Shown here piece by piece: positions 1-6,696 of a stretch of 64,000 nt of DNA. The stretch is taken from positions 248,001 through 312,000 of the forward strand of contig NZ_LMEZ01000009.1 of assembly GCF_001426545.1 (NCBI RefSeq). Direction: 5' to 3'. Numbering within the stretch: position 1 is the first letter of the stretch; every line of letters begins with the position of its first letter. The position numbers and the translations under genes were made by a program. This DNA comes from Mycobacterium sp. Root135. Its GTDB lineage: Bacteria; Actinomycetota; Actinomycetes; Mycobacteriales; Mycobacteriaceae. The notes beneath the pieces were generated by a model. The model searched no databases and was not told where the DNA came from. It saw nothing but the letters and a program-made list of their open reading frames with translations.

Positions 1-130
1 CATCGGCAAGGCCAAGGAGGTCATCGGTGAGGCCACCAACAACGACGACCTGGCCGCCGAAGGCAAGAAGGACCAGGGTGTGTCCGGCGTGAAGAAGGTC
101 GGCGAGAACATCAAGGACACCTTCAAGTAA
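1..130 (+). CDS. CsbD family stress protein (C-terminal part)
   Basis: Only the last 42 codons are inside the window; the start lies upstream. The reading frame begins IGKAKEVIGE and ends GENIKDTFK before TAA. The pattern GKAKEVIGEATNN and a lysine/glycine-rich amphipathic tail are typical of CsbD-like general-stress proteins, small hydrophilic proteins of unknown biochemical role often controlled by general stress sigma factors. A second CsbD gene sits at the other end of the Asp23 operon (4420-4650), so the operon is bracketed by two stress proteins. A hairpin follows the stop. Confidence 0.8.
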   Translation, partial: IGKAKEVIGEATNNDDLAAEGKKDQGVSGVKKVGENIKDTFK

Positions 131-144
131 CGAGCACGGCCACG

Positions 145-184
145 GGGCCGCGTCGCGCCGCAGCAAGGCGGCGGGGCGCGGCCC
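145..184 (+). terminator. Hairpin after csbD
   Basis: Arms at 145-161 and 168-184 pair as 8 bp (GGGCCGCG with CGCGGCCC) plus 6 bp (CGCCGC with GCGGCG), with a 3-nt internal mismatch and a 6-nt loop. There is no U-tract, as usual for mycobacterial hairpins. It lies 15 bp past the CsbD stop and separates that gene from the Asp23 operon. Confidence 0.55.
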
Positions 185-319
185 TTGCCCCCGCCGGACC
201 GCGACGTTGCATGTGAGTCAGTTCACTGAGCTGCGACGTTCGGATCGAGGCCCGGGCCCCGACTACACCACCGAAGCACGAAGATCATCACCAACTTTCG
301 ACGAGGAGTTTCGATCACG

Positions 320-793
320 ATGACCAGCACCCAGCCCGTCACCACCGCCACGGCAACCACCGGCAAGGACGTCGCCTCCGTCACCAGTTCGACACTGGTG
401 AGCTCGCAGGGCAAGACCACCATCGCCGACACCGTGGTGTCGAAGATCGCCGGGATCGCCGCCCGCGAGGTCAGCGGCGTCTACGCCCTCGGCGGCGGCG
501 CCTCCCGCGTCGTCGGTGCGCTGCGCGAACGCATCCCCGGCGCCAACGTCAACCACTCCCAGGGCGTCTCGGTCGAGGTCGGGGAGAAGCAGGCGGCCGT
601 CGACCTCGACATCGTCGCCGAGTACGGCGTGTCCATCGCCGACCTGGCCACCGGACTGCGCCGCAACGTCATCACCGCGATCGAGCGGATGACGGGCCTC
701 GAGGTCACCGAAGTCAACGTCACCGTGCACGACATCCACCTCGCCGGCGACGACGACGTCGACTCCGACGACGCGGTCACCCGGGTGCAGTGA
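320..793 (+). CDS. Asp23/Gls24 family envelope stress response protein
   Basis: 157 aa. After a Thr/Ser-rich disordered leader (about residues 1-35) comes a complete Asp23 domain: IADTVVSKIAGIAAREVSGVY, then the GVSVEVGEKQAAVDLDIVAEYG strand pair, then the TAIERMTGLEVTEVNVTVHDI ending. The family (alkaline shock protein 23 of Staphylococcus, Gls24 of enterococci) forms membrane-tethered polymers linked to cell-envelope homeostasis. The start ATG is preceded by GACGAGGAG. It is first in a run of overlapping genes that includes two further Asp23-like proteins and AmaP/DUF2273/DUF6286 membrane partners, so it is probably the main soluble Asp23 subunit. Confidence 0.9.
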   Translation: MTSTQPVTTATATTGKDVASVTSSTLVSSQGKTTIADTVVSKIAGIAAREVSGVYALGGGASRVVGALRERIPGANVNHSQGVSVEVGEKQAAVDLDIVAEYGVSIADLATGLRRNVITAIERMTGLEVTEVNVTVHDIHLAGDDDVDSDDAVTRVQ

Positions 794-1119
794 CCAACAC
801 GGACACGGGTGAAGGACACCACTCGATGACGAGCGAGCCCGACCAGGCCGATCTCATCGCCGACGCCGTCACCGCGGTGCCGGGGGTGGTCGGGTTGCAC
901 GCCGGCATGTTCGGCGAAGTCGCGACCTACCTCCCCGGCCACCGGGTGGCGGGAATCCGCACCAACCCCGACGGCGTCACAGAGGTCCACGTGACGCTTC
1001 GCTACGGCACGCCGGTCCGCGACACTGCGGCACGGGTCCGTGACGCCGCGGCCGCCGTGGTCGGTGGCGTCGTCGACGTGACAGTGGAAGACGTCGTCAC
1101 CGAAGCCTCCGCATCGTGA
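790..1119 (+). CDS. Small Asp23/Gls24-like protein
   Basis: 109 aa from a GTG that overlaps the previous stop by 4 bp (GTGA); an internal ATG at 826 is the alternative start. The core ADLIADAVTAVPGVVGLHAG ... VTLRYGTPVRDTAARVRDAAAAVVGGVVDVTVEDVV is a shortened Asp23-like fold without the long leader of the first gene. No signal peptide or membrane segment is seen. Translational coupling suggests it is made in fixed ratio with the upstream Asp23 protein. The exact role is unknown. Confidence 0.75.
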   Translation: MTNTDTGEGHHSMTSEPDQADLIADAVTAVPGVVGLHAGMFGEVATYLPGHRVAGIRTNPDGVTEVHVTLRYGTPVRDTAARVRDAAAAVVGGVVDVTVEDVVTEASAS

Positions 1120-1355
1120 CCGTGGCGCGGTGGGACCGCTACCCGGATCGGGCCAGCGCCCGCCGCGCCGCAGCTCGCGAGTTTCACCCCGACCGGGGCG
1201 GCAGCCCGGGGGAGTTCGCGGCGGCACTCGACGCGATCGACGTCCACTTCCGCCAGCCCCGCCCCCATTCGAGCGTCCGACGCCGGCGGCGTCGCACTTT
1301 CAGCGTCAACCCGCTTCGCCTACTGCGCCGTCGGCGCCGCTTCATCGAGCTCTGA
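1116..1355 (+). CDS. Mini J-domain-like protein (HPD retained, helix I missing)
   Basis: 79 aa, GTG start overlapping the preceding gene by 4 bp. Residues 13-43 (ASARRAAAREFHPDRGGSPG then EFAAALDAID) match helix II, the HPD loop (H24-P25-D26, followed by RGG) and the start of helix III of a DnaJ J-domain. Helix I is absent and the C-terminal half is an arginine-rich basic tail. J-domains stimulate Hsp70/DnaK ATPase through HPD; whether this truncated form does so is unknown. Its place inside an Asp23 operon suggests a stress-linked adaptor. A fuller J-domain protein lies at 5027-5380. Confidence 0.6.
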   Translation: MTVARWDRYPDRASARRAAAREFHPDRGGSPGEFAAALDAIDVHFRQPRPHSSVRRRRRRTFSVNPLRLLRRRRRFIEL

Positions 1356-1408
1356 CGCGCCCCACGACACCACAGAAACGCTGTGCTGCAACATCTTCGG
1401 AGGTTCAC

Positions 1409-1588
1409 ATGACCACATCCAGTTTGGGCTTGATCGCCGGCCTTCTGCTCGGCATCGCCGCGGCCGCGGGCGGTTTGACCGGCTTCGTCGTCGCTCTGAT
1501 CCTCGGCGTCGCCGGGTACCTGATCGGCGGCCAGCGCGACGGCGAGTTCGACTTGTCGACACTGTTCCCCGGGCGTCGTCGTGGCTGA
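1409..1588 (+). CDS. Small DUF2273-like membrane protein
   Basis: 59 aa, ATG preceded by CGGAGG. Residues 6-41 are one or two closely spaced glycine/alanine-rich transmembrane helices (GLIAGLLLGIAAAAGG, FVVALILGVAGYLIGG), ending in a short charged tail with PGRRRG. DUF2273 peptides are routinely encoded with Asp23 and AmaP proteins in Firmicutes and Actinobacteria, which supports the call. It probably anchors or organises Asp23 proteins at the membrane. The stop overlaps the next gene by 8 bp. Confidence 0.75.
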   Translation: MTTSSLGLIAGLLLGIAAAAGGLTGFVVALILGVAGYLIGGQRDGEFDLSTLFPGRRRG

Positions 1589-1973
1589 CGACGCTCACGA
1601 CGTCGTTCACGACGCGGATGCGGCCGACGATCCCGGCGCCCGCGGTGAGCTCACCGTGCGCGACAAGGTGGCGCAGCGACTCGCCGTGCACGCCGCCCGG
1701 CTCACCGACGGGGTGCACCAGCACTCCGCGGGTCTGAACAAGATCACCGGACGTGAACTGCCCCGCGCGACCGTCTCGATCGCCGGTGACCGCGCCCACG
1801 TAGAGGTGAGCATCGCCGTCGCGTGGCCCGCGCCCGTGGTCGACGTCGGCGCCGCCGTGCAACGCAACGTCGTGGACGCACTGAGGACGTATGCCGCCCT
1901 GACCGTCGACCGCGTCGACGTGGCCGTCGACGCCGTCCTACCCGCCGCCACACCCTCGAGGACCGTGCAATGA
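1581..1973 (+). CDS. Asp23/Gls24 family protein (third copy)
   Basis: 130 aa, GTG start inside the 3' end of the DUF2273-like gene (8-bp overlap). An acidic His/Asp-rich N-terminus (residues 2-22) precedes an Asp23-like domain: RDKVAQRLAVHAARLTDGV, ELPRATVSIAGDRAHVEVSIAVAWPAPV, VVDALRTYAALTVDRVDVAVDAV. It is the third Asp23-type product of the operon and may interact with the membrane proteins encoded immediately downstream (4-bp overlap with the next start). Confidence 0.8.
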   Translation: MADDAHDVVHDADAADDPGARGELTVRDKVAQRLAVHAARLTDGVHQHSAGLNKITGRELPRATVSIAGDRAHVEVSIAVAWPAPVVDVGAAVQRNVVDALRTYAALTVDRVDVAVDAVLPAATPSRTVQ

Positions 1974-2536
1974 CCACCACCCAGGACCGCGCCACCGCCG
2001 TCGAACCCGCGTCGAGCCGCCCACCCGTGGCCGCACCGGCCGCCGGCTACGTCGGTGCGCTGATCGCCCTGCTGATCCTCGCCGTCGGTGCCGTCGCCCT
2101 GCGTGACGCCGCCGTGCACTTCGGCTGGCTGCAGGGAACCGCATGGACCGACACCGCCGTGTCCGGACTCGACGGTCTGACCTACCAGCCCTGGATGCTG
2201 CCCGCGGGCATCGTCGCCATCCTGATCGGGCTGTGGTGGGTCTCGACAGCACTTCGGCCGCGGCGACGCACAGCACTCGAGGTCCCGGCCAAGACGAGCG
2301 TGTGGATTGCCAAGGCAGATCTGGCCCGATTGGCCAGCGCCGCAGCAGCTTCCGTACCCGGCGTGCTGGACAGCCGCGCGTCGGCAAGCCTGCGCACGGT
2401 CAAGGTCACCGCCGACGTCACCGGTAGCGATCCCGCGTTGAAGGCCGCCGTCACCACCGCCGTCGCCGACACGATCGGCGGATTCACCAAGACCACACCG
2501 CGCATCAAGGTGCGCACACGCACAGGAGCGAACTGA
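1970..2536 (+). CDS. DUF6286-type Asp23-operon membrane protein
   Basis: 188 aa; the ATG overlaps the previous stop by 4 bp. Two predicted transmembrane helices (about 26-48 YVGALIALLILAVGAVALRD and about 82-104 MLPAGIVAILIGLWWVSTAL) are followed by a soluble domain with WIAKADLARLASAAAASVPGV and VKVTADVTG, resembling the membrane-anchored DUF6286 proteins found beside Asp23 genes. It is likely an anchor or scaffold for the cytoplasmic Asp23 proteins. Its layout parallels the next gene, suggesting an old duplication. Confidence 0.7.
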   Translation: MTTTQDRATAVEPASSRPPVAAPAAGYVGALIALLILAVGAVALRDAAVHFGWLQGTAWTDTAVSGLDGLTYQPWMLPAGIVAILIGLWWVSTALRPRRRTALEVPAKTSVWIAKADLARLASAAAASVPGVLDSRASASLRTVKVTADVTGSDPALKAAVTTAVADTIGGFTKTTPRIKVRTRTGAN

Positions 2537-2537
2537 C

Positions 2538-3098
2538 ATGACCCGCCTGGCCGTCACCTTCGACCGGTTCGCCGCCATCGTCGCCGGGCTCGCGCTCGTC
2601 GCGTTCGGCGGGGCGCTGGTGGTGTGGAACACCACCTGGGTGCCCAACCTGCCCGACGCGATTGCGCTACCCGGGCTGCGCTCGGCCACCACCACCGGCT
2701 GGTGGCCCTTCGCCCTGGCCGGTGCCGGCGTCGTGCTCGTCGTCGTCGCCCTGCGCTGGTTGTTCGCCCACACCCCGGCCGCCAAGGTCAAGGACCTGCC
2801 GCTGCGCTCGGACGCCGCCGGGTCGATCACCGTCGACCTCGGCGAGGTCGCCACCGCCGCTGCCGCCGCCCTGGCACAGTCACTCGACGTCCAATCCGCC
2901 AGCGGCAAGGCCGTCGTCGACCGAGGAACCCGCACGGTCGACCTCACCGTCACCACCAACGCCTCGCCGCGATCCGACCGGCTCCTCCCGGCGATCGACG
3001 CGGTCTGCGCCCAGGTTTCGGGCATGCTGTCCGACCCGTCCGTCGCCACCCGCACCACCATCCACACCGGCACCCGTGAGCGTCGCCGGGTTCGGTGA
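2538..3098 (+). CDS. AmaP-like Asp23 membrane anchor
   Basis: 186 aa. Two transmembrane helices (about 10-30 and 55-76) are followed by a soluble domain (SITVDLGEVATAAAAALAQS, RTVDLTVTTNASPRSDRLLP) of the alkaline shock response membrane anchor (AmaP) type. AmaP tethers Asp23 to the membrane in Staphylococcus. It starts one base after the previous stop (TGACATG), so it is co-translated with the DUF6286 protein, with which it shares its domain plan. Confidence 0.7.
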   Translation: MTRLAVTFDRFAAIVAGLALVAFGGALVVWNTTWVPNLPDAIALPGLRSATTTGWWPFALAGAGVVLVVVALRWLFAHTPAAKVKDLPLRSDAAGSITVDLGEVATAAAAALAQSLDVQSASGKAVVDRGTRTVDLTVTTNASPRSDRLLPAIDAVCAQVSGMLSDPSVATRTTIHTGTRERRRVR

Positions 3099-3131
3099 TC
3101 CGGTCACCCGTCAACCAGTAAGGACCACACC

Positions 3132-3380
3132 ATGCTTGCCCTCTTGAGTACGCCACTACGGCGTTGGCTGCTGGCCAGCTTGCTGCTGCCCGTCATCGCC
3201 ACGATTCTGACGAAACTCGGCCGCTACCTGCAGCGCCGCAACGGAGGAAAGCCCACCGCCGTCTCGCGCGTGCTCCTCGGGCTCTCGTCGGTCGCCCGAC
3301 GCTTCACCAGGAAGCACAGCCCCGACGCCGACCCGGCCGTGACGGATTCGCGGTCGGCCAACGCCAAGCAGCTGTCCTGA
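3132..3380 (+). CDS. Small basic membrane-associated protein, unknown
   Basis: 82 aa, not recognised. One hydrophobic segment near the N-terminus (about residues 10-27, RWLLASLLLPVIATILTKLG) is followed by an arginine/lysine-rich tail (YLQRRNGG, ARRFTRKHS). It sits 33 bp after the AmaP-like gene and 31 bp before the PAS gene, so it belongs to the same transcription unit. ATG is the only sensible start. Confidence 0.6.
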   Translation: MLALLSTPLRRWLLASLLLPVIATILTKLGRYLQRRNGGKPTAVSRVLLGLSSVARRFTRKHSPDADPAVTDSRSANAKQLS

Positions 3381-3411
3381 CGCTACCGAACACGCCATTC
3401 GAGGAGGCGAC

Positions 3412-3852
3412 ATGTCCGTCGAGACCCCATTGAGTGAAACAGACCAGCAAGCCGTCGACCGGCGGCGGCCACGCTCCCACGACGAGTCGCAAATGGACAC
3501 GTTGAGGCGACTACCGGCCCTGCGTGTATTGGAGCAACTGCCCGTGCCGGTGGTGGCGGTCACCGAAGAGGGCACCGTTCTGTACTCGAACGAGGCCATG
3601 GCCGAGATGCTCGGTCTGACACGCGAGCGGCTGCAGGCCATGAACTTCCGGGACGTCTTCGAGACGCCGCTGCAGTCGAAGAGCGCCGTCGCCGGGTTGC
3701 AACGACACGCAAACACGCTGGTCGAACTGTCGCATGCCGACGGACCAGTCATTCGCGCCGTCATGAGTCGGTCCGCTCTGCAGCGCGCCGACGACGACAT
3801 CGCGCTGGTGACGTTTCACGATCTGACCGAGCAACTGTGGGCGCAAGGCTGA
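3412..3852 (+). CDS. PAS domain protein
   Basis: 146 aa with a single PAS domain over residues 33-142: LEQLPVPVVAVTEEGTVLYS, NEAMAEMLGLTRERLQAMNF, and the closing strand DDDIALVTFHDLTEQ. No output domain (kinase, GGDEF, PP2C) is attached. The RBS GAGGAGG is strong. It lies between the Asp23 operon and an RsbW-like ATPase, so it may be a stand-alone sensor or partner in a sigma-factor regulatory switch. The ligand is unknown. Confidence 0.75.
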   Translation: MSVETPLSETDQQAVDRRRPRSHDESQMDTLRRLPALRVLEQLPVPVVAVTEEGTVLYSNEAMAEMLGLTRERLQAMNFRDVFETPLQSKSAVAGLQRHANTLVELSHADGPVIRAVMSRSALQRADDDIALVTFHDLTEQLWAQG

Positions 3853-3868
3853 CGAGTCTGCGCTCATA

Positions 3869-3896
3869 GGTTGGGTATTCGCCGATTTCGGGGTAT
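3869..3896 (+). promoter_or_regulatory. SigF-type promoter of the RsbW-like gene
   Basis: GGTTG (3869-3873), a 17-bp spacer and GGGTAT (3891-3896) fit the mycobacterial SigF consensus GGTTT-N15-17-GGGTA with one mismatch in the -35. The ATG at 3906 is only 10 bases downstream, so the transcript would be leaderless or nearly so. Confidence 0.6.
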
Positions 3897-3905
3897 GCCC
3901 CTGAC

Positions 3906-4343
3906 ATGACCGCGATGTGTGAGCGTGGAGCGACCTCTACTCAGCTGCGTCAAACCCGACCGGCCGACGCCAAGCATGCGTCACGCATGCGATGCGAGCT
4001 CGACGCGTGGCTGAAGGACGCAGCGCCCTCCCTACCCGAACACCGCTGTGCCGACGTGCTTCTCGGAGTCAACGAGGCATTGGCCAACTGCGCCGAGCAC
4101 GCGTACCGCGGTCGAGCCAACGGCGACATCACCATGCATGCCACCTACGACGACGCCGCTCATCGAATCCGCGTGCGGATCAGCGACCACGGCAGGTGGC
4201 GGCTGAACTCGGTGGCGCAACGAAACAGGGGGCGTGGAATTGCCCTCATGCATGCCCTTGCCGACCACTGCAGCGTCGACCGTGACGGCGACGGCACCAC
4301 CGTCCTCCTCGATTACGACGTGGCAGACGATCTCGCGCACTGA
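3906..4343 (+). CDS. RsbW-like HATPase (anti-sigma factor type)
   Basis: 145 aa. A single GHKL/HATPase domain with N-box GVNEALANCAEHAY (about 57-70), G1 box ISDHGRWR (about 95-102) and G2 box NRGRGIALMHAL. This is the layout of the SpoIIAB/RsbW serine-kinase anti-sigma factors, which lack a dimerisation His domain. The promoter is itself SigF-like, suggesting a feedback loop. No anti-anti-sigma (STAS) gene is adjacent; the neighbouring PAS protein could be the partner. Whether the target is SigF is inference. Confidence 0.75.
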   Translation: MTAMCERGATSTQLRQTRPADAKHASRMRCELDAWLKDAAPSLPEHRCADVLLGVNEALANCAEHAYRGRANGDITMHATYDDAAHRIRVRISDHGRWRLNSVAQRNRGRGIALMHALADHCSVDRDGDGTTVLLDYDVADDLAH

Positions 4344-4360
4344 CCCTTGGGTCGACGTGA

Positions 4361-4401
4361 AGACGGGCGGGCAGACCCCTGGAGGTTCTGCCCGCCCGTC
4401 T
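4361..4401. terminator. Bidirectional terminator hairpin
   Basis: Perfect 15-bp arms at 4361-4375 (AGACGGGCGGGCAGA) and 4387-4401 with an 11-nt loop, placed between the convergent RsbW-like and CsbD genes. Confidence 0.8.
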
Positions 4402-4419
4402 GAGCGTAATGAAAAGTGG

Positions 4420-4650
4420 TTACTCAGCGGCCTTTTGACGCGCCTCGGCGGTCTTCTCTGCGGCGCGAGCAGCTTCGGCTTCGGCTTCCTTCTTCGCCAC
4501 GTCGCGCTGAGCTTCGGCCTTGTCCTGCTGCGCCCGACCCTCTTCGCGCAAGTCGTCCTGACCGCTGACGATGCCGATGACTTCCTTCGCCTTGCCCTTG
4601 ACGTCCTCGACGACGCCCTTCACCGCTTCTTCGGGTCCACTGTCACCCAT
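4420..4650 (-). CDS. CsbD family protein, extended coiled-coil form
   Basis: 76 aa. The N-terminus EEAVKGVVEDVKGKAKEVIG is CsbD-like; the C-terminal half (residues 38-76, QDKAEAQRDVAKKEAEAEAA onwards) is a highly charged Ala/Glu/Lys helix reminiscent of LEA proteins. An upstream in-frame ATG at 4680 would add MSSTRTDGAH. A SigF-type promoter lies upstream at 4709-4736. General-stress control is therefore likely. Confidence 0.8.
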   Translation of the reverse strand: MGDSGPEEAVKGVVEDVKGKAKEVIGIVSGQDDLREEGRAQQDKAEAQRDVAKKEAEAEAARAAEKTAEARQKAAE

Positions 4651-4708
4651 GTGAGCTCCATCCGTTCGCGTTGACGACATTCCGGTTCTCTCCGAAATCG
4701 ACGAAGTG

Positions 4709-4736
4709 ATACCCAATGTGGTCGACTTTTGAAACC
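4709..4736 (-). promoter_or_regulatory. SigF-type promoter of csbD
   Basis: Read on the minus strand: GGTTT (4736-4732), a 17-bp spacer, then GGGTAT (4714-4709). This matches the SigF consensus at both boxes. It lies about 60 nt upstream of the CsbD start at 4650. Confidence 0.7.
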
Positions 4737-4744
4737 CGGCCTTC

Positions 4745-4763
4745 TTCAGGTTGGGTTCAGGTT
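4745..4763. promoter_or_regulatory. Tandem TTCAGGTT box (OmpR-type response regulator site)
   Basis: TTCAGGTT-GGG-TTCAGGTT: two perfect half-sites with an 11-bp period, the spacing used by OmpR/PhoB-type regulators. It lies just upstream of the csbD -35 box. The same box occurs twice next to the response regulator gene at 7469 (7378-7396 and 7420-7438). Confidence 0.6.
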
Positions 4764-5026
4764 CGCGCCGTAGCGTCTCGCAGCGACCCGGCGGTCGCCG
4801 GTCAGCAAAATCGAAGCGCGACGCCCGGGGTGGCCATGGACGTCGCCACGCGTGGGATTCGGAAGGGGCGCATGGTGGACTTCGTTGCTTGGCAGCAGCA
4901 CTCATCGGACCGTCCGTCGGCGGCTGGGTTGCCCGTGATCGCGCAGAGCCGCCGCTCGGCAATGCGGTGGGTGGCGTCCGACGGCCGTCCCTTGGTGAAC
5001 CGGACCGGCGAAAGTGACTCGGAGAG
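4764..5026. other. Intergenic stretch between divergent csbD and J-domain genes
   Basis: No convincing gene is present; short frames here lack RBS and family resemblance. The 376-bp gap 4651-5026 as a whole holds the SigF-type promoter and the tandem TTCAGGTT box near its left side. The right part must hold the promoter of the gene at 5027; only its GGAGAG RBS (about 5020) is evident. Confidence 0.5.
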
Positions 5027-5380
5027 ATGAACGAACTACCCGCGAAGAAGGCCGCGAAGAAGGCGCCGGCGAAGAAGGCCGTGAAGAAGGCGCCCGCGAA
5101 GAAGGCCGTCAAGAAGGCGGCTGCCAAGAAAGCCCCCAAGAAGTCCGCCGCCAAGGGCGCGACCCGGAACACCTCGGCGCCCAAGCGGCCCGCACTGGCG
5201 GCGCCGCCCACCGACCCGTTGACCGTGCTCGGCCTGCAGCCGCACTTCACCCTGGCGGAACTGCGTCGCGCGTGGCGCGACCATGCCGCCACGCACCACC
5301 CCGACATCGGCGGCGACGCCGCGACGTTCAGTCGGGGCAGGCACGCTTACGAGGCGCTGCGGGAAGGCCTCGGCCGGTGA
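5027..5380 (+). CDS. J-domain protein with histone-like lysine/alanine repeats
   Basis: 117 aa. Residues 6-45 are repeats of AKKAPAKKAVKK type, like the C-terminal tails of mycobacterial HU/HupB or histone H1. They are followed by a compact J-domain (64-117: DPLTVLGLQPHFTLAELRRA ... HHPDIGG) with HPD at 91-93. The basic tail would bind nucleic acid or an acidic surface; the J-domain would recruit DnaK. A DNA- or RNA-tethered Hsp70 co-chaperone is an inference. It overlaps the next start by 4 bp. Confidence 0.75.
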   Translation: MNELPAKKAAKKAPAKKAVKKAPAKKAVKKAAAKKAPKKSAAKGATRNTSAPKRPALAAPPTDPLTVLGLQPHFTLAELRRAWRDHAATHHPDIGGDAATFSRGRHAYEALREGLGR

Positions 5381-6651
5381 CGGGCAGCTGGCCGGAGATA
5401 GCCGCACTGGTCGCTCTGGCGGCGGTGCTCGTGTTCGCGATGGTCCAGCCCCGCGGACTTCCCGAGGCGACGCTGGCCGTGCCGGTCGCCGCGATCCTGG
5501 TGGTCTGCGGCGTGGTCACCCCTGCCGCCGCGCTCGAACAGATGGAACTGCTCGGACCGACCGTGGGATTCCTTGCCGCCATCCTGGTTCTCGCGCACCT
5601 GGCCGACGAGGAAGGGGTCTTCCGATGGCTGGGCGCGGCACTCGCCAGGGCATCGGGCGACAATTCGCGCCGACTGCTGGGATTGGTCTTCGTCTCGGCG
5701 TCGGTCACGACGGCGGTGCTGAGCCTGGACGCGACCGTGGTCTTGCTGACACCGGTGGTGCTGGCGACGGCCCGCCTGGTTCGTGTTCGCGCCCGGCCCC
5801 ACGTCTACGCCTGTGCCCACCTGTCGAATTCGGCGTCGACCCTGTTGCCGGTGTCGAATCTGACCAACCTGCTGGCATTTTCGGCCTCGGGTCTGACCTT
5901 CGTGTCGTTCGCCGCCGTGATGGCGCTGCCCTGGCTGGTCGTCGTCGGCCTGGAGTACGTGGTGTTCCGGCTCTTCTTCCGCAAGGACCTGAGCGCCGAA
6001 CCCGATCCGGCCGAGCAGGCCGCGGACGACTCGACACCCGACCAGCCGACGCCCGTCTACGCCTTCGTCGTGCTCGGTCTGACGCTGGTCGGTTTCGGCG
6101 CGTCGGGGTTCGCCGGCGTCGAGCCGGTGTGGGTGGCGGTGGTGGGCGCGGTCGCGCTGGCCGTGCCTGGCGTCCGCCGCGGCGCGGTGACGGGCACGAC
6201 GATCGTGCGTGCCGCGTCGCCGCTGTTCTGTCTGTTCGTGTTCGCACTCGGCGTGGTGGTCGTCGGCGTCAGTGCGCACGGGCTGGGTGCGGCTGTCGCC
6301 AACGCCCTGCCCACCGCGCCGACGCTGGTCGGTCTGCTGGTGGTGGCCGGCGTCGCGGCGGTGCTGTCGAACGTCGTCAACAACCTGCCCGCCACCTTGT
6401 TGATGCTGACCGCGCTGGGCACCGGTGCGCCCCCTGGCCTCGTCATGGCGATGCTCCTCGGCGTCAACATCGGGCCCAACCTGACCTATGTCGGTTCTCT
6501 GGCCACCCTGCTGTGGCGGCGGGTGCTCTCGGGTGCCGGAGTGCAACCGCGCCTACGTGACTTCTCTCTGTTGGGCGTGGCGACCGTGCCCATCTGCATC
6601 GTCGGGGCGGTCGTGGCCCTGTGGGCGGGCCTGGAGATCGGCCTGGCCTGA
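5377..6651 (+). CDS. SLC13/ArsB-type anion permease
   Basis: 424 aa, GTG start overlapping the J-domain gene by 4 bp. About ten to eleven hydrophobic helices. The signature region VTTAVLSLDATVVLLTPVVL and the re-entrant segments HLSNSASTLLPVSNLTNLLA and NVVNNLPATLLMLTALGTGA (two-fold repeated N-N/P motifs) are those of the ion-transporter superfamily (ArsB/NhaD/DASS). Arsenite, sulfate or a dicarboxylate could be the substrate; no arsR, arsC or metal-binding neighbour is present, so the substrate is left open. Confidence 0.75.
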   Translation: MTGSWPEIAALVALAAVLVFAMVQPRGLPEATLAVPVAAILVVCGVVTPAAALEQMELLGPTVGFLAAILVLAHLADEEGVFRWLGAALARASGDNSRRLLGLVFVSASVTTAVLSLDATVVLLTPVVLATARLVRVRARPHVYACAHLSNSASTLLPVSNLTNLLAFSASGLTFVSFAAVMALPWLVVVGLEYVVFRLFFRKDLSAEPDPAEQAADDSTPDQPTPVYAFVVLGLTLVGFGASGFAGVEPVWVAVVGAVALAVPGVRRGAVTGTTIVRAASPLFCLFVFALGVVVVGVSAHGLGAAVANALPTAPTLVGLLVVAGVAAVLSNVVNNLPATLLMLTALGTGAPPGLVMAMLLGVNIGPNLTYVGSLATLLWRRVLSGAGVQPRLRDFSLLGVATVPICIVGAVVALWAGLEIGLA

Positions 6652-6657
6652 GCCACC

Positions 6658-6689
6658 GTTCCCCGGCAGAGGAGTGTCTGCCGGGGAAC
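6658..6689. terminator. Bidirectional terminator hairpin
   Basis: Perfect 13-bp arms GTTCCCCGGCAGA (6658-6670) and its complement (6677-6689) with a 6-nt loop, between the convergent permease and proline-rich protein genes. Confidence 0.8.
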
Positions 6690-6696
6690 GAACCGC

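Noticed and set aside
5014..5376. In-frame extension of the permease gene upstream to 5014 (545 aa)
   Set aside because: The extension is a +1 shadow of the lysine-rich J-domain gene; membrane helices begin only after the GTG at 5377, which has the usual 4-bp overlap.
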